A stretch of 64,000 bases of DNA from Actinomycetota bacterium (GTDB taxonomy: Bacteria > Actinomycetota > Actinomycetes > Actinomycetales > Dermatophilaceae). The DNA lies in the NCBI GenBank assembly GCA_020161845.1, contig JAIUNK010000016.1:1-64000 (forward strand). Direction: 5' to 3'. The notes below the pieces were generated by a model. That model worked only from the letters and a program-made list of their open reading frames with translations, made no database searches and was not told where the DNA came from. Numbering within the stretch: the first letter of the stretch is position 1; every line of letters starts with the position of its first letter. Position numbers and translations under genes: made by a program. Shown here piece after piece: positions 34,586 through 45,874 of this stretch.

Positions 34586-34626
34586 GCCCCAGCGGTGCGG
34601 TTGGCCAGGGAACCCGGCCTCGCAGC

Positions 34627-36711
<2,085 letters not shown>

Positions 36712-36911
36712 TCACTCCGCAGGCTACTCACGGGTTGGCCTGCGCGACGAGCTACAGCGGTTCCTGAGGAGCCATGGCGGTTCCTGCGGACGACCATCGA
36801 TGCCCCCGGACTCACCGGCCGGTCTCAGCCGGGCGCCCCTACCAGGGAGGATGCCGACGTCCCGGGGGAGGCCCCGCATCGATGGTCGTCGGTGGTGCCG
36901 GTTCGCGGACC

Positions 36912-37079
36912 TCAGCGGTCGATGCAGTGCACCTCGGCGGGCAGGGGGTGGCAGACGGTACGCCGGGCGACGCGGCTGCGGGCCTCGTGGCAGGCGCCGA
37001 CGGTCGTGGGATGGGGACGGCAGGCTTCGCCGGGGTGGGCCCGGCAGATCGGGCAGGCGACACGCAGTTCGAGGATCAT
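36912..37079 (-). CDS. Small zinc-finger protein, 55 residues
   Basis: From ATG 37079, eight or so bases after a strong AAAGGAGG site, the reading is MILELRVACPICRAHPGEAC, then RPHPTTVGACHEARS and onward to CHPLPAEVHCIDR. CPxC near the start and a later C-H pair form a zinc-ribbon or treble-clef pattern found in many phage and actinobacterial small zinc proteins (CPxCxAxPGExC). Extra Cys and His at the C-terminus could bind a second metal. The gene is short enough to be missed by automatic calls. About 240 bases of empty DNA lie on its 3' side and 290 on its 5' side. DNA or RNA binding is likely, target unknown. Confidence 0.75.
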   Translation of the reverse strand: MILELRVACPICRAHPGEACRPHPTTVGACHEARSRVARRTVCHPLPAEVHCIDR

Positions 37080-37371
37080 GCGATCCTCCTTTGCCAGGTG
37101 GGGGCGCCGGTGGGCGGCGTCGGTGGGGCGACCGCGCGGCCGTCGCCCCCTGAATCGGCTAGGCCTGGTGCGGGTTTAGCGATCCGGTGCGGCATTGTGC
37201 GCACCCGCCGAGACGCCGTGTCAGCATCGAGGTCGTGTCTTAGTCGAAGCTCGCCGACCGAGCGCGAATGATCTGAACCCCCGCCCCCGACGAACTACGG
37301 GCGGCGGGGCGGGCGCTGCGGCAGAATGGGCCGGTCCGCCGCACCGTCGCGGCGAGCACCCGGGAGGGGCG

Positions 37372-38148
37372 ATGGCGGTCTTCGATGTCCTGCAGCGACA
37401 GCTCGTGTACTTCCCCATGCGCGGCCCCGTCCGGTCTGCCCGCCGGTACGCCGAGAGCGCCCGCGACATCACCCTCACCACCGACGACGGCCTGACGCTG
37501 GGGGCCTGGTGGTTCCCCGCCAGCGGTCCCGCCGGGCTCGACCGGGCCACGGCCGTCCTGTTCACCCCGGGCAACGGCGGCCACCGGGAGGGCCGGGCGC
37601 CGCTGTTCCTGACCCTGGCGCGGCACGGGTTCTCGGTGCTGGGGCTCGACTATCGCGGGTATGGGGAGAACGCCGGTACGCCGTCCGAGGCGGGCCTGGC
37701 CGCCGACGCTCGGGCCGCCGTGGCCTGGATCCGCGGCGCCGGCTACGGACCCGAACGCACCCTCTACCTCGGCGAATCCCTCGGCACCGGCGTCGCGGCT
37801 CGCCTGTCGACGACCCACCCACCCGCCGGGCTGCTGCTGCGCTCGCCGTTCCCCTCCCTCCTCGACGTCGGCCGCCACCTCTACCGGGGGTTGCCGCTGG
37901 AGCGCCTGATCGGGGACCGCTTCGACACCAGCACGCACCTGGCGGACTGCCCCGTGCCGGTCAGCGTGCTGCGCGGCGAGCGGGACGGCATCGTGCCGAG
38001 CGCGCTCAGTGCTCAGGTGGCGCACGGCATACCGCACCTCCTGGAGGACATCGAGGTGCCGGGCGCCGACCACAACGACGCGATCTGGTACGGCGAGTTC
38101 GTCGCCGAGGCCCTCGACCGGTTGGCGGCCGCAACCACCGCAGGGTGA
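37372..38148 (+). CDS. Alpha/beta hydrolase, Bem46/ABHD13-like
   Basis: The 258-residue hydrolase begins MAVFDVLQRQLVYFP, the pattern of the Bem46-type family with a short leading hydrophobic stretch. The nucleophile elbow is LGESLGTGVAARLS (Ser near 140), the oxyanion region FTPGNGGHR near 64 and the final His in PGADHNDAIW near 235. Substrate and location are not known; many relatives are membrane-associated. The start ATG 37372 has a GGGAGGGG site. It is 153 bases from the citrate synthase gene. Confidence 0.8.
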   Translation: MAVFDVLQRQLVYFPMRGPVRSARRYAESARDITLTTDDGLTLGAWWFPASGPAGLDRATAVLFTPGNGGHREGRAPLFLTLARHGFSVLGLDYRGYGENAGTPSEAGLAADARAAVAWIRGAGYGPERTLYLGESLGTGVAARLSTTHPPAGLLLRSPFPSLLDVGRHLYRGLPLERLIGDRFDTSTHLADCPVPVSVLRGERDGIVPSALSAQVAHGIPHLLEDIEVPGADHNDAIWYGEFVAEALDRLAAATTAG

Positions 38149-38301
38149 ACGATCGGGCACGGTGACCGGAACGATCGCCCCCAAGTGGGTGACCGGTGCT
38201 TCTCTCCGGTAGCTTTCGAGCACGACGCGTGTCGCTCCGATCCCGCACGCAAGTGCCCGGTTACCACCAGCGCGCCGCCCCGACCGAGGAGGAGATCAGC
38301 C

Positions 38302-39588
38302 TTGACCAGCGAAGGCGTACTCACCACCGGAGACACCACGCTCGACCTGCCGATCGTGGCGGCCACCGAGGGCAACCACGGGTACGACGTGTCGGCCCTG
38401 CTCAAGGAGACCGGGAACACGACGTACGACGTGGGCTTCGCCAATACCGCCGCCTGCCGTTCGGCGATCACCTATATCGACGGGGACGCGGGCATCCTGC
38501 GCTACCGCGGCTACCCGATCGAGCAGCTCGCGGAGCAGTCCACGTTCCTGGAGACCTGCTACCTGGTGCTCTACGGCGACCTGCCCACCAAGGAACAGTT
38601 CGAGGCCTTCGAGAACACCGTGCGCCGGCACACCCTGGTCGACGAGCGAATGCGCGACTTCTTCCGCAGCTTCCCCCGCCGCAGCCACCCGATGCCGGTG
38701 CTGTCGGCGGGCGTCACGGCGCTGTCCACATTCAGCACCGAAACGGTGAGCATCTCCGACTGGCGGGCCATCGACATGGCCACCTTCCGGCTGCTCGCGA
38801 AGCTGCCGACGCTGGCGGCCATGGGTTATAAGAACTCGATGGGCGACCCGTTCATGTATCCGGACAACTCCCTGGGGTACGTCGAGAACTTCCTGAGGAT
38901 GTCGTTCGGTTATCCGACCGAGCCCTATGAGATCGACCCGATGTTTGTGCGCGCCCTCGACATCCTGCTGATCCTGCACGCCGACCACGAGCAGAACTGT
39001 TCGACCTCGACGGTGCGCCTGGTGGGCTCGGCCCACGCCAACATCTATGTCTCCGTCGCCTCCGGGATCAACGCGCTGTCCGGCCCCCTGCACGGCGGTG
39101 CGAACCAGCAGGTCATCGAGATGCTGGCGAAGATCCGTGACGACGGCGGCGATGTCGACAAGTTCGTCGCCAACGTCAAGGACAGCAAGAGTGGCGCGAA
39201 GCTGATGGGCTTCGGGCACCGGGTCTACAAGAATTACGACCCGCGGGCGGCCATCATCAAGAAGCACGCCGACGAGATCCTCAAGTCGCTCAAGACGCAG
39301 GATGCGCTGCTGGAGATCGCGCTCCAGCTGGAAGAAGTGGCGCTGAACGATCCGTATTTCAGCGAGCGCAAGCTCTATCCCAACGTCGACTTCTACACCG
39401 GGCTCATCTACGAGGCGATGGGCTTCCCGGTCAACATGTTCACCGTGCTGTTCGCGCTCGGCCGGCTGCCCGGCTGGATCGCCCAGTGGCGCGAGATGAT
39501 CTCCGACCCGGAGACCAAGATCGGCCGGCCGCGGCAGGTCTACACCGGCGAGACCGAGCGCGACTACGTCGCCATCGACCAGCGCTGA
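38302..39588 (+). CDS. gltA: Citrate synthase
   Basis: The 428-residue citrate synthase of the type II hexameric kind joins acetyl-CoA and oxaloacetate. Typical segments are FANTAACRSAITYIDGDAGI at about 50, RYRGYPIEQLAEQS near 73, ILHADHEQNCSTSTVRLVGS (catalytic His) near 228, and GFGHRVYKNYDPRA (second His and Arg) near 302. The TTG at 38302 is chosen because AGGAGGAG lies about 8 bases before it and MTSEG matches family N-termini; an ATG 117 bases upstream would add an unrelated tail. It overlaps the convergent esterase gene by 25 bases. Confidence 0.95.
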   Translation: MTSEGVLTTGDTTLDLPIVAATEGNHGYDVSALLKETGNTTYDVGFANTAACRSAITYIDGDAGILRYRGYPIEQLAEQSTFLETCYLVLYGDLPTKEQFEAFENTVRRHTLVDERMRDFFRSFPRRSHPMPVLSAGVTALSTFSTETVSISDWRAIDMATFRLLAKLPTLAAMGYKNSMGDPFMYPDNSLGYVENFLRMSFGYPTEPYEIDPMFVRALDILLILHADHEQNCSTSTVRLVGSAHANIYVSVASGINALSGPLHGGANQQVIEMLAKIRDDGGDVDKFVANVKDSKSGAKLMGFGHRVYKNYDPRAAIIKKHADEILKSLKTQDALLEIALQLEEVALNDPYFSERKLYPNVDFYTGLIYEAMGFPVNMFTVLFALGRLPGWIAQWREMISDPETKIGRPRQVYTGETERDYVAIDQR

Positions 39589-40496
39589 TCCGCCGGGGCG
39601 TGGTCGGCCAGGAACCGCACCGCGGGGGCCAGGTGCCCCTCGAACCAGGGGGCGACGTGATCGCCCTCGTCGAACAACGTCGTCGCGCCCGGCACCAGCT
39701 TCGCGAAGGCCTCATTGCCCGCCCGGAACCGGTCCTTGTTGCCGCAGGCCAGGAACAGCGGGATGCGGCTCAGGATGTCGGTGCGGGCGAACACGTCGTG
39801 GGCCTGATAGTCGGCGGAGTCGTCGAACCGCTCGGGAGCGGTGCCCGCCGCCGACGTCCGCAGCGCCGCAGCCAGCGTCGCGACCGCGAACACCTGCTCC
39901 GGCCCGAGCAGCGAGGCGATGTAGAGGCTGCCGTAGCCGCCCATCGACACCCCGAGAAGACCGATCCGCTCCGTCGGCAGCCCGCGGTCGGCCAGCAACG
40001 GCAGGAAGTCCTCGATCACCATCGCCGCCGTATCGGTCCCTGCGAAGGGGCCGCGGTTGCGCGGATGCCAGTACGCCGCGGCGCCGTCGATGGCCGCGAC
40101 CGCCAGCCCGGTGCCGACCATGGCCCGCTCCAGGTGCATTCCGCCGAACCAGTCGGCGGCCCGGCCACCCATCCCGTGCAGGGCCACGACCAGGGCGCGG
40201 GGTCGGTCCGGCCGAGCCAGCATCCAGCCCACCCGGCGGCCCGGCCAATGCTCGGACGACAGCGTGCCGGACTCCCGCAGCAGGGCGGGCGCGGTGATCG
40301 TGCCGCCGGCCAATCCGGCCAGGCCCAGCGACGCCAGCCCCGCCATGGCCGCGCCCAGCACGGCCCGTCGCGTGGGGATGACCCCGCCGGACGCGGGCAC
40401 CGACCCGCGGGACGCAGGCACCGACCCGCGGGACGCGGGCACCGACCCGCCGGGCTGCTGCCCGAGGGTCGTCCGGTCCGGGCGGCCCAGACTCAT
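39564..40496 (-). CDS. Exported esterase/PHB-depolymerase-like hydrolase
   Basis: The 310-residue protein has a likely twin-arginine signal (TRRAVLGAAMAGLASLGLAG at about 42-60) and then an esterase domain with HGMGGRAADWFGG and nucleophile GVSMGGYGSLY (Ser near 175). These match the esterase D/feruloyl or PHB-depolymerase-like fold, so it should cleave an ester outside the cell. Residues 18-37 contain three copies of GSVPAS from 21-base tandem repeats (about 40395-40457). The 3' end overlaps gltA by 25 bases in opposite direction. Function of the repeats is unknown. Confidence 0.75.
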   Translation of the reverse strand: MSLGRPDRTTLGQQPGGSVPASRGSVPASRGSVPASGGVIPTRRAVLGAAMAGLASLGLAGLAGGTITAPALLRESGTLSSEHWPGRRVGWMLARPDRPRALVVALHGMGGRAADWFGGMHLERAMVGTGLAVAAIDGAAAYWHPRNRGPFAGTDTAAMVIEDFLPLLADRGLPTERIGLLGVSMGGYGSLYIASLLGPEQVFAVATLAAALRTSAAGTAPERFDDSADYQAHDVFARTDILSRIPLFLACGNKDRFRAGNEAFAKLVPGATTLFDEGDHVAPWFEGHLAPAVRFLADHAPADQRWSMAT

Positions 40497-40620
40497 CGCC
40501 GATTTCACTCCCCGCTCGTGATCTGCGCTGCTGGCTCTCGTGAGCCTAACGTGGGTGCGAGGGGAGGCCGGAAGGGGAATCCGGCCTGCGCCGGGAATCG
40601 GTCCACCCGTTCTATCGGCA

Positions 40621-40648
40621 GCGGCGGCCCGCTTTCGCGGGTCGCCGC
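40621..40648 (-). terminator. Terminator hairpin for the beta-lactamase-like gene
   Basis: GCGGCGGCCCGC and GCGGGTCGCCGC pair with one G-U around a TTTC loop. A smaller hairpin, GGCCGGA and TCCGGCC, lies 35 bases further (40566-40586). Both are downstream of the stop at 40691 on the minus strand. Confidence 0.65.
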
Positions 40649-40690
40649 CCCGCACGACGCCGCATCGTGACCTGAGCGCTACCGGCCTGG

Positions 40691-41641
40691 TCAGGGCGTC
40701 GGCGACAACCCGAACAGGATGCGCGCCTGCGCCGTCGTCATGGCCCGCGCCTCGTCGGCGGGTGCCGCCGGCACGTGCATGGTGTAGATCGCCACGGCGT
40801 ACCGGCCCTCGCCCACGAACCCCACGCTCGGCGCCAGCTCGGCATCGCCGCCGGGCACGTCGCCGCCCCAGCCCTGCTTCACCGGCGCCGTGCGGTCCAC
40901 CGCCTTCAGGCCGAACACCTGGTCCGTGCCGTCCGCGGCGACGTCCTCGGTGCGGGCCATCGCCGCCAGCAGCCACGGCCCGACCGTGGGGTCCGCCTTC
41001 GCCGCGGCCAGGAAGCGGGCCATCCCCTGCGGGCTGACCTGCGTGCTGCCCCAGGTCAACGCGCCGTTCGTCGGCGGCGCCCCGAGCCCGGGGATCGCGT
41101 AGCGCTCGCTCGCCCACGCCATCAGATCGTCGCCGCCGGCCGCCAGATAGAGCTCCCCGCCCGCCGCGTCGTCGGACCGGGCGATCATCGCGTTCGCCTT
41201 GGCCTGGGTGTCCCCGGTCATGGCGCCACCGGCCAGCAGCCTGGCCGCGACGAAGACCTTGGCCGTGGACTCCGCGGGGAAGAAGCCATTGGTGTTGCCG
41301 CCGGTCACGACCTCGCCGGTCGTCGTGTCGACCACCGCGATGCCGGTCATCCAGCCGTGCTCCCCGGCGTACGCCGCAGCGGCCCGCACATTCGCCGCCA
41401 ACGCCGGGCCACCCGGCAGTTGCGGCGGCGGGGCCGCGATCACGGTGGCCCGCAGCGCCTCGGCGGACTCCACGGGGAACACGTGCGGTGCGGCCATCGC
41501 GACGACGGCCAGGGCCGCCGCGCCGGCGGTGAGCCAACGAGCCGGCCCGGCGGGGACGGGCAACCCCGCGAACCGGTCCCGGCCGACCTCGGGGCCGACG
41601 GCCGCATGGATCGGACGGATCGGACGCATCGTCCAGACCAT
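40691..41641 (-). CDS. Membrane-anchored serine hydrolase, class A beta-lactamase fold
   Basis: The 316-residue protein has one hydrophobic segment at residues 38-58, then a Pro-rich linker and a penicillin-binding/class A beta-lactamase-like domain on the outside. The SxxK motif is STAK (Ser125, Lys128). The second motif reads SDD where SxN is expected, and the third reads KQG instead of KTG. Such proteins are common in actinobacteria and may be D-Ala-peptidases or inactive relatives. It should not be assumed to give antibiotic resistance. The start ATG 41641 follows GGAGG. Terminator hairpins lie after it. Confidence 0.7.
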   Translation of the reverse strand: MVWTMRPIRPIHAAVGPEVGRDRFAGLPVPAGPARWLTAGAAALAVVAMAAPHVFPVESAEALRATVIAAPPPQLPGGPALAANVRAAAAYAGEHGWMTGIAVVDTTTGEVVTGGNTNGFFPAESTAKVFVAARLLAGGAMTGDTQAKANAMIARSDDAAGGELYLAAGGDDLMAWASERYAIPGLGAPPTNGALTWGSTQVSPQGMARFLAAAKADPTVGPWLLAAMARTEDVAADGTDQVFGLKAVDRTAPVKQGWGGDVPGGDAELAPSVGFVGEGRYAVAIYTMHVPAAPADEARAMTTAQARILFGLSPTP

Positions 41642-41969
41642 GCCCACCTCCTCCTGCGCGGTGCGCCCCGGCGGCGCTGCCGGGCCCGACACTGCGGTTG
41701 GGTGCAGTGAACCGGTTCGCACCGACAACGCTGTGGCGCCACCCCGCACGGGAACCTGTGGATCCGCTGGATCGTTGATGGGAGCGTCCGAGACGACCAC
41801 GCCGGCAGGGTCGCGCCCCGGCGTGAGACTGACCACCTCTCGGCGTACGACCAGGCCGTTTCCTACGCCCCCGCGTAGGTGAACGGTGATCTACCCTTTC
41901 CCGGCCCGGTTCCGCCGACCATGCTGGGACGAACCGCCAGACGCCGCCGACTTGGGAGGATTCACCGAC

Positions 41970-43838
41970 ATGCCCCTGCGTTCGCACGCCGATGAGACGT
42001 ACGACAAGGCCCCACTGGACGATCAAGCCCGCAGCGTCGCGCACCTCTTCCTGCGTCGGGTCGAGAAGTCCGCCGCCAGGACCGCGTTCCAATACTTCGT
42101 CGGCGAGGAACTGCACGGCGTCACCTGGACCGAGACCAAGGCGCAGGTGTTCGACTGGGCCGCCGGGCTCATCGCGTTGGGCATCGAGCCCGAGCAGCGC
42201 GTCGCGATCGCCGCGCAGACCCGCTACGAGTGGGTCATCGCCGACCTCGCGATCATGTGTGCCGGCGCGGCGACCACGACGGTCTATGCCAGCACCTCCG
42301 CGGCCGACGTCGCCTATCTCGTGTCGGACTCCGGCTGCCGGATCGCCTTCGCGGAGGACGCCGGTCAGGTGGAGAAACTGCGGGTACGCCGTGGTGAGCT
42401 GCCCGAACTGTCCCGAGTCATCTGCTTCGAGGAGTCCGCGGCCGACGGCGACTGGGTCATCGGCCTCACCGAGTTGCTGCGCCTCGGCCGAGAGCTGCTG
42501 GCCAAGGACCCCGAGGTCGTCGACCGCCGGGTGGAGCAGATCGGCCCCGACTCACTCGCCACGATCATCTACACCTCGGGCACGACCGGCCAGCCCAAGG
42601 GCGCGGAACTGACCCACCGCGCGTTCACCTACAAGGGCGCCGCCGTCAACAGCCTCGACTTCATCGGCGAGGACGACACCCAGTTCCTGTGGCTGCCGCT
42701 GGCGCACATCTTCGGCAAGGTGCTCCTCGCGATCGCGATGGACTGCGGCTGCACGACCGCCGTCGACGGCCGACTGGACAAGATCGTCGACAACCTGGCC
42801 GTGGTCAAGCCCACCTGGATGGGCGCGGCGCCGCGCATCTTCGAGAAGGCCCGCGGCAAGGTGATGGGCACCTTCGAGGAGGCCACCGGCGTCAAGCGGG
42901 CCCTCATCGACTGGTCGCTCGGCGTGGGGCGCCGAGTGGCGGAGGCCGAGGTGGCCGACCGGGCGCTGTGGCCGCCGCTGAAGGCCCAGCACCTCATCGC
43001 CGACAAGCTCGTGCTGTCCAAGGTGCGCGAGCGGTTCGGTGGCCGGGTGCGCTTCTTCATCTCCGGGTCCGCGCCGCTGGACCCCGAGGTCGGCTGGTGG
43101 TTCGCGAGCCTGGGCATGCTCATCATCGAGGGCTACGGCCTGACCGAGACCTCCGCCGCCACCTGCGTGAACCGGCCGTTCCCCGGCTGCTACGACTTCG
43201 GCACCATCGGTTGGCCGGTGCCCGGCACCGACCTGCGGATCGACCCCGCCGACGGCGAACTGCTCGTGCGTGGCCCCGGCGTCATGCGCGGTTATCACCA
43301 CAAGGACGAGGCGACCGCCGAGGTGATGACCGAGGACGGCTTCTTCCGCACCGGCGACGTCGCCGAGATCGACGCCCGCGGCTTCGTGCGGATCACCGAC
43401 CGCAAGAAGGACGTCTTCAAGACCTCTGGCGGCAAATACATCGCGCCGTCGCGCATCGAGGCCCACTTCAAGGGTCTGTGCCCGATGGTCAGCCAGTTCC
43501 TCGTCGTCGGGGAGGGCAAGAACTACGCCTCCGCTCTGGTGACCCTCGATGAGCAGGCCCTGGAGGGCTGGGCCGCCAGCCACGGGATGGCCGGCAAGAG
43601 CTACGCGGAGGTGGTCGGCAGCGAAGCGGCCCACGACATGGTCCAGGGCTACATCGACACGCTCAACGCCGGCCTGAACCGGTGGGAGACCATCAAGCGG
43701 TTCGAGATCCTGCCGCGGGATCTGTCCGTGGACGGCGGGGAACTGACCCCCAGCCTCAAGGTGCGCCGGGCGCGGGTGCTGGAGCACTTCTCGCAGGAAT
43801 ACTCCGCGCTGTACGACGGCTCGGGTCCCGCCAGCTGA
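41970..43838 (+). CDS. Long-chain fatty acyl-CoA synthetase (FadD15-like)
   Basis: The 622-residue AMP-forming ligase activates long-chain fatty acids to acyl-CoA. All core motifs are visible: IIYTSGTTGQPKGAELTHRA near 208, GYGLTETSAATCVN near 388, RTGDVAEIDARGFVRITDRK near 472 and KTSGGKYIAPSRIE near 490. The last part, LTPSLKVRRARVLEHF, carries the A10 lysine. The start ATG 41970 follows GGGAGGA. Genes for beta-oxidation (hydroxyacyl-CoA dehydrogenase, fadH) are in the same region. Control by PatA-type acetylation is possible but unproven. Confidence 0.93.
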   Translation: MPLRSHADETYDKAPLDDQARSVAHLFLRRVEKSAARTAFQYFVGEELHGVTWTETKAQVFDWAAGLIALGIEPEQRVAIAAQTRYEWVIADLAIMCAGAATTTVYASTSAADVAYLVSDSGCRIAFAEDAGQVEKLRVRRGELPELSRVICFEESAADGDWVIGLTELLRLGRELLAKDPEVVDRRVEQIGPDSLATIIYTSGTTGQPKGAELTHRAFTYKGAAVNSLDFIGEDDTQFLWLPLAHIFGKVLLAIAMDCGCTTAVDGRLDKIVDNLAVVKPTWMGAAPRIFEKARGKVMGTFEEATGVKRALIDWSLGVGRRVAEAEVADRALWPPLKAQHLIADKLVLSKVRERFGGRVRFFISGSAPLDPEVGWWFASLGMLIIEGYGLTETSAATCVNRPFPGCYDFGTIGWPVPGTDLRIDPADGELLVRGPGVMRGYHHKDEATAEVMTEDGFFRTGDVAEIDARGFVRITDRKKDVFKTSGGKYIAPSRIEAHFKGLCPMVSQFLVVGEGKNYASALVTLDEQALEGWAASHGMAGKSYAEVVGSEAAHDMVQGYIDTLNAGLNRWETIKRFEILPRDLSVDGGELTPSLKVRRARVLEHFSQEYSALYDGSGPAS

Positions 43839-43881
43839 GCGACGCCGTGCGCTAGCTCACGGGACGCTAGCTCGCCCTGGG

Positions 43882-44547
43882 CTAGCTCGCCGGGCGCTTC
43901 TCGGCCTCGAGGAGCGTCCGGCGCCTGGTGGGCCGCAACCCGTGGTCGACGGCCCAGGCCACCGCCTGGGACCGCCGTTCGACGCCCATCTTTCGGTAGC
44001 TCGACCGGATGTAGGTCTTCAGGGTGTTCGCGCTGATGAAGAGCTGCTCGGAGATCTCGGCGTTCGACCGACCCAGCGCGATGAGCGCGACGACCTCCGC
44101 CTCGCGGGTGGTCAGGACGTTGCCGGGCAGCGGGTTGCTCTGCTCTTCGAAGTTCGCCTCGGGGCTGACCGGCTCGGCGGGGCTGACGACGACCGCACCG
44201 GCGTGAACCGCCTCGATCGCGGCGACCAGCTCCGGCGCGTCCAGATGCTTGGCCAGCACGCCGCGCACGCCGTACGTGAGCATCCGACGTACCTCCGGCG
44301 CGTGCATCCGCCAGGTGTACACCGCGAGCGCGCCGATGTTGGGGTTCATCAGGTGCGGCCGGAGGTGAGCCTCGGAGCTGTCCACGGCGAACGCGTCGTA
44401 CAGCCCCACGTCCACCACCGCGGCGACCGAGAGCTGGCAGTCGAGCTCGACGACGCGCACCCGATCGCCGTACGGCGCGAGCATGGCGGCGATCCCGTCG
44501 ACCACCAGCTGGCAGTCGTTGAGCACGGCAACGGTGATGGGACCCAC
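43882..44547 (-). CDS. LuxR/NarL-type response regulator
   Basis: The 221-residue protein has a receiver-like domain (about residues 1-120) and a LuxR helix-turn-helix (about 150-210, LTTREAEVVALIALGRSNAE then ISEQLFISANTLKTYIRSSY). In the receiver the first acidic pair reads ND instead of DD or DE, while a candidate phospho-Asp (LYDAF), a Thr and a Lys are present. Phosphorylation may be weak or absent. GTG 44547 is used as start; no ATG is better. No sensor kinase is next to it. It is divergent from the iron redox enzyme gene 127 bases away, so it may regulate that operon. Three GAGCTAG copies follow its stop. Confidence 0.8.
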   Translation of the reverse strand: MGPITVAVLNDCQLVVDGIAAMLAPYGDRVRVVELDCQLSVAAVVDVGLYDAFAVDSSEAHLRPHLMNPNIGALAVYTWRMHAPEVRRMLTYGVRGVLAKHLDAPELVAAIEAVHAGAVVVSPAEPVSPEANFEEQSNPLPGNVLTTREAEVVALIALGRSNAEISEQLFISANTLKTYIRSSYRKMGVERRSQAVAWAVDHGLRPTRRRTLLEAEKRPAS

Positions 44548-44674
44548 GTGAATCAGCCTAACGGCGCCCCGGCGCCCGGGCGCTGGACACCCCCACGGGT
44601 GTGCTTCGGATGGGACGGCACGGGTAGTAAGGAATCCGCGAGGCTTTCGCCCGCCCGTCGCCTCTGGAGGATGG

Positions 44675-45874
44675 ATGACCGACCCACCTGTCGCGACCGC
44701 CGGTCGCGGCCCCGGCACCGCCGTCCTGAGCCGTGCCGCCCGCCCGAGCGAGGTCGCGCCCCCGGAGCCCCGGGGACCGGTCGGCTCCGCACTGCTCGAC
44801 GTCCTCACTCGGCCGGCGCCGCCGGGCCCGCCCGAGGGTTCGACAGTCGCCGCTCTGCGCCGCTGGCAGGCGACCGTGCAGGCGGCGCTCGCCGACCCTG
44901 GGCCCCTTGATGCGCCGCGGCCGGACGGCCCGGCGGGTGAGCCGATCATCGGTGACGACGTCCAGGTCGCCCTGCACCTCGCCTATACCTTGCACCTGCA
45001 CGGCTCGTCCGGCGTCGACGAGGGCTGGGAATGGCAGCCGGACCTGCTCGCCGGGGTCCGGATGATCGAACGCGCCTTCGAGGCCCACCTGCGGCGCCGG
45101 GCCGCGGAGCTGTACGCCGTGCTCGGCGTCGGCGTCGGCGTCGGGTTGGGGTGCGGGCCCGACCCCAGGCCGGCACAGGACCTGCGGCAGGCGCTCATCG
45201 CGATCACCGACGCGCCGGTCGGGCCGGCCCTGTCGAGCTATGTGCGGGACGAGGCCAGCCTGGCCCAGGTGCGCGAGTTTCTCGTGCTGAAGTCGATCTA
45301 CCAGCTCAAGGAGGCCGACCCGCACACCTTTTCCATACCGCGCCTGCAGGGTCGGGCCAAGGCGGCCGCCGTGGAGATCCAGGGCGACGAATACGGCAAC
45401 GGCACGCTGCGGGCCATGCATTCGCAGCTGTACCGCGTCACGATGCAGCACGCGGGGCTCGATGAGCGGCTGGGCGCCTACCTCGACCTGGCGCCCGCGG
45501 CGGTGCTCGCCAGCGACAACGCCGCCGTGATGTTCGGGCTGCACCGGCGGCTGCGGGCCGCGGCGATCGGGCATCTGTGCGCCCTGGAGATGACCTCGTC
45601 GGCACCGATGCGGCGCTACGCGCGCGGGCTGCGTCGGGTCGGTCTGCCGCCGGAGGCGGCGGAGTACTTCCTGGAGCACGTCGGCGTCGACGCCGTCCAC
45701 GAGCAGGTGGCCGTGCACGACATGGTGGTCCCGTTGGTCGCGGCAGACCCTGCGCTGCGCGCGGACGTGCTGCTGGGGGCCGCGACCGCGACCCTGCTCG
45801 ACGGGGACCTGGCGACGGCCGCCGTGGCTGCGTGGGCGTCCGGCCGGTCCGCGCTGCGGGGACCGTTGCCGTGA
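44675..45874 (+). CDS. Iron-containing redox enzyme (heme-oxygenase-like diiron fold)
   Basis: The 399-residue protein matches the iron-containing redox enzyme family, with a heme-oxygenase-like helical fold. Such proteins (HDOs) use a diiron site for oxidation of fatty acids, amino acids or other small molecules. Candidate ligands are Glu213 and His217 (KEADPH), Glu234 and Glu239 (EIQGDEYG), His249, and later Glu305, His335 and His342. The first 80 residues are low-complexity. Its stop overlaps the start of a CDGSH iron-sulfur protein, and a LuxR-type regulator is divergent. The substrate is unknown. Confidence 0.8.
   Translation: MTDPPVATAGRGPGTAVLSRAARPSEVAPPEPRGPVGSALLDVLTRPAPPGPPEGSTVAALRRWQATVQAALADPGPLDAPRPDGPAGEPIIGDDVQVALHLAYTLHLHGSSGVDEGWEWQPDLLAGVRMIERAFEAHLRRRAAELYAVLGVGVGVGLGCGPDPRPAQDLRQALIAITDAPVGPALSSYVRDEASLAQVREFLVLKSIYQLKEADPHTFSIPRLQGRAKAAAVEIQGDEYGNGTLRAMHSQLYRVTMQHAGLDERLGAYLDLAPAAVLASDNAAVMFGLHRRLRAAAIGHLCALEMTSSAPMRRYARGLRRVGLPPEAAEYFLEHVGVDAVHEQVAVHDMVVPLVAADPALRADVLLGAATATLLDGDLATAAVAAWASGRSALRGPLP

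Noticed and set aside
38185-38301. Upstream ATG that would lengthen citrate synthase by 39 residues
   Set aside because: The added sequence is unlike the family, while TTG 38302 has a strong ribosome site and a matching N-terminus.
40691-41641. Antibiotic-resistance beta-lactamase
   Set aside because: Two of the three signature motifs are altered and the protein has a membrane anchor, so a resistance call is not supported.
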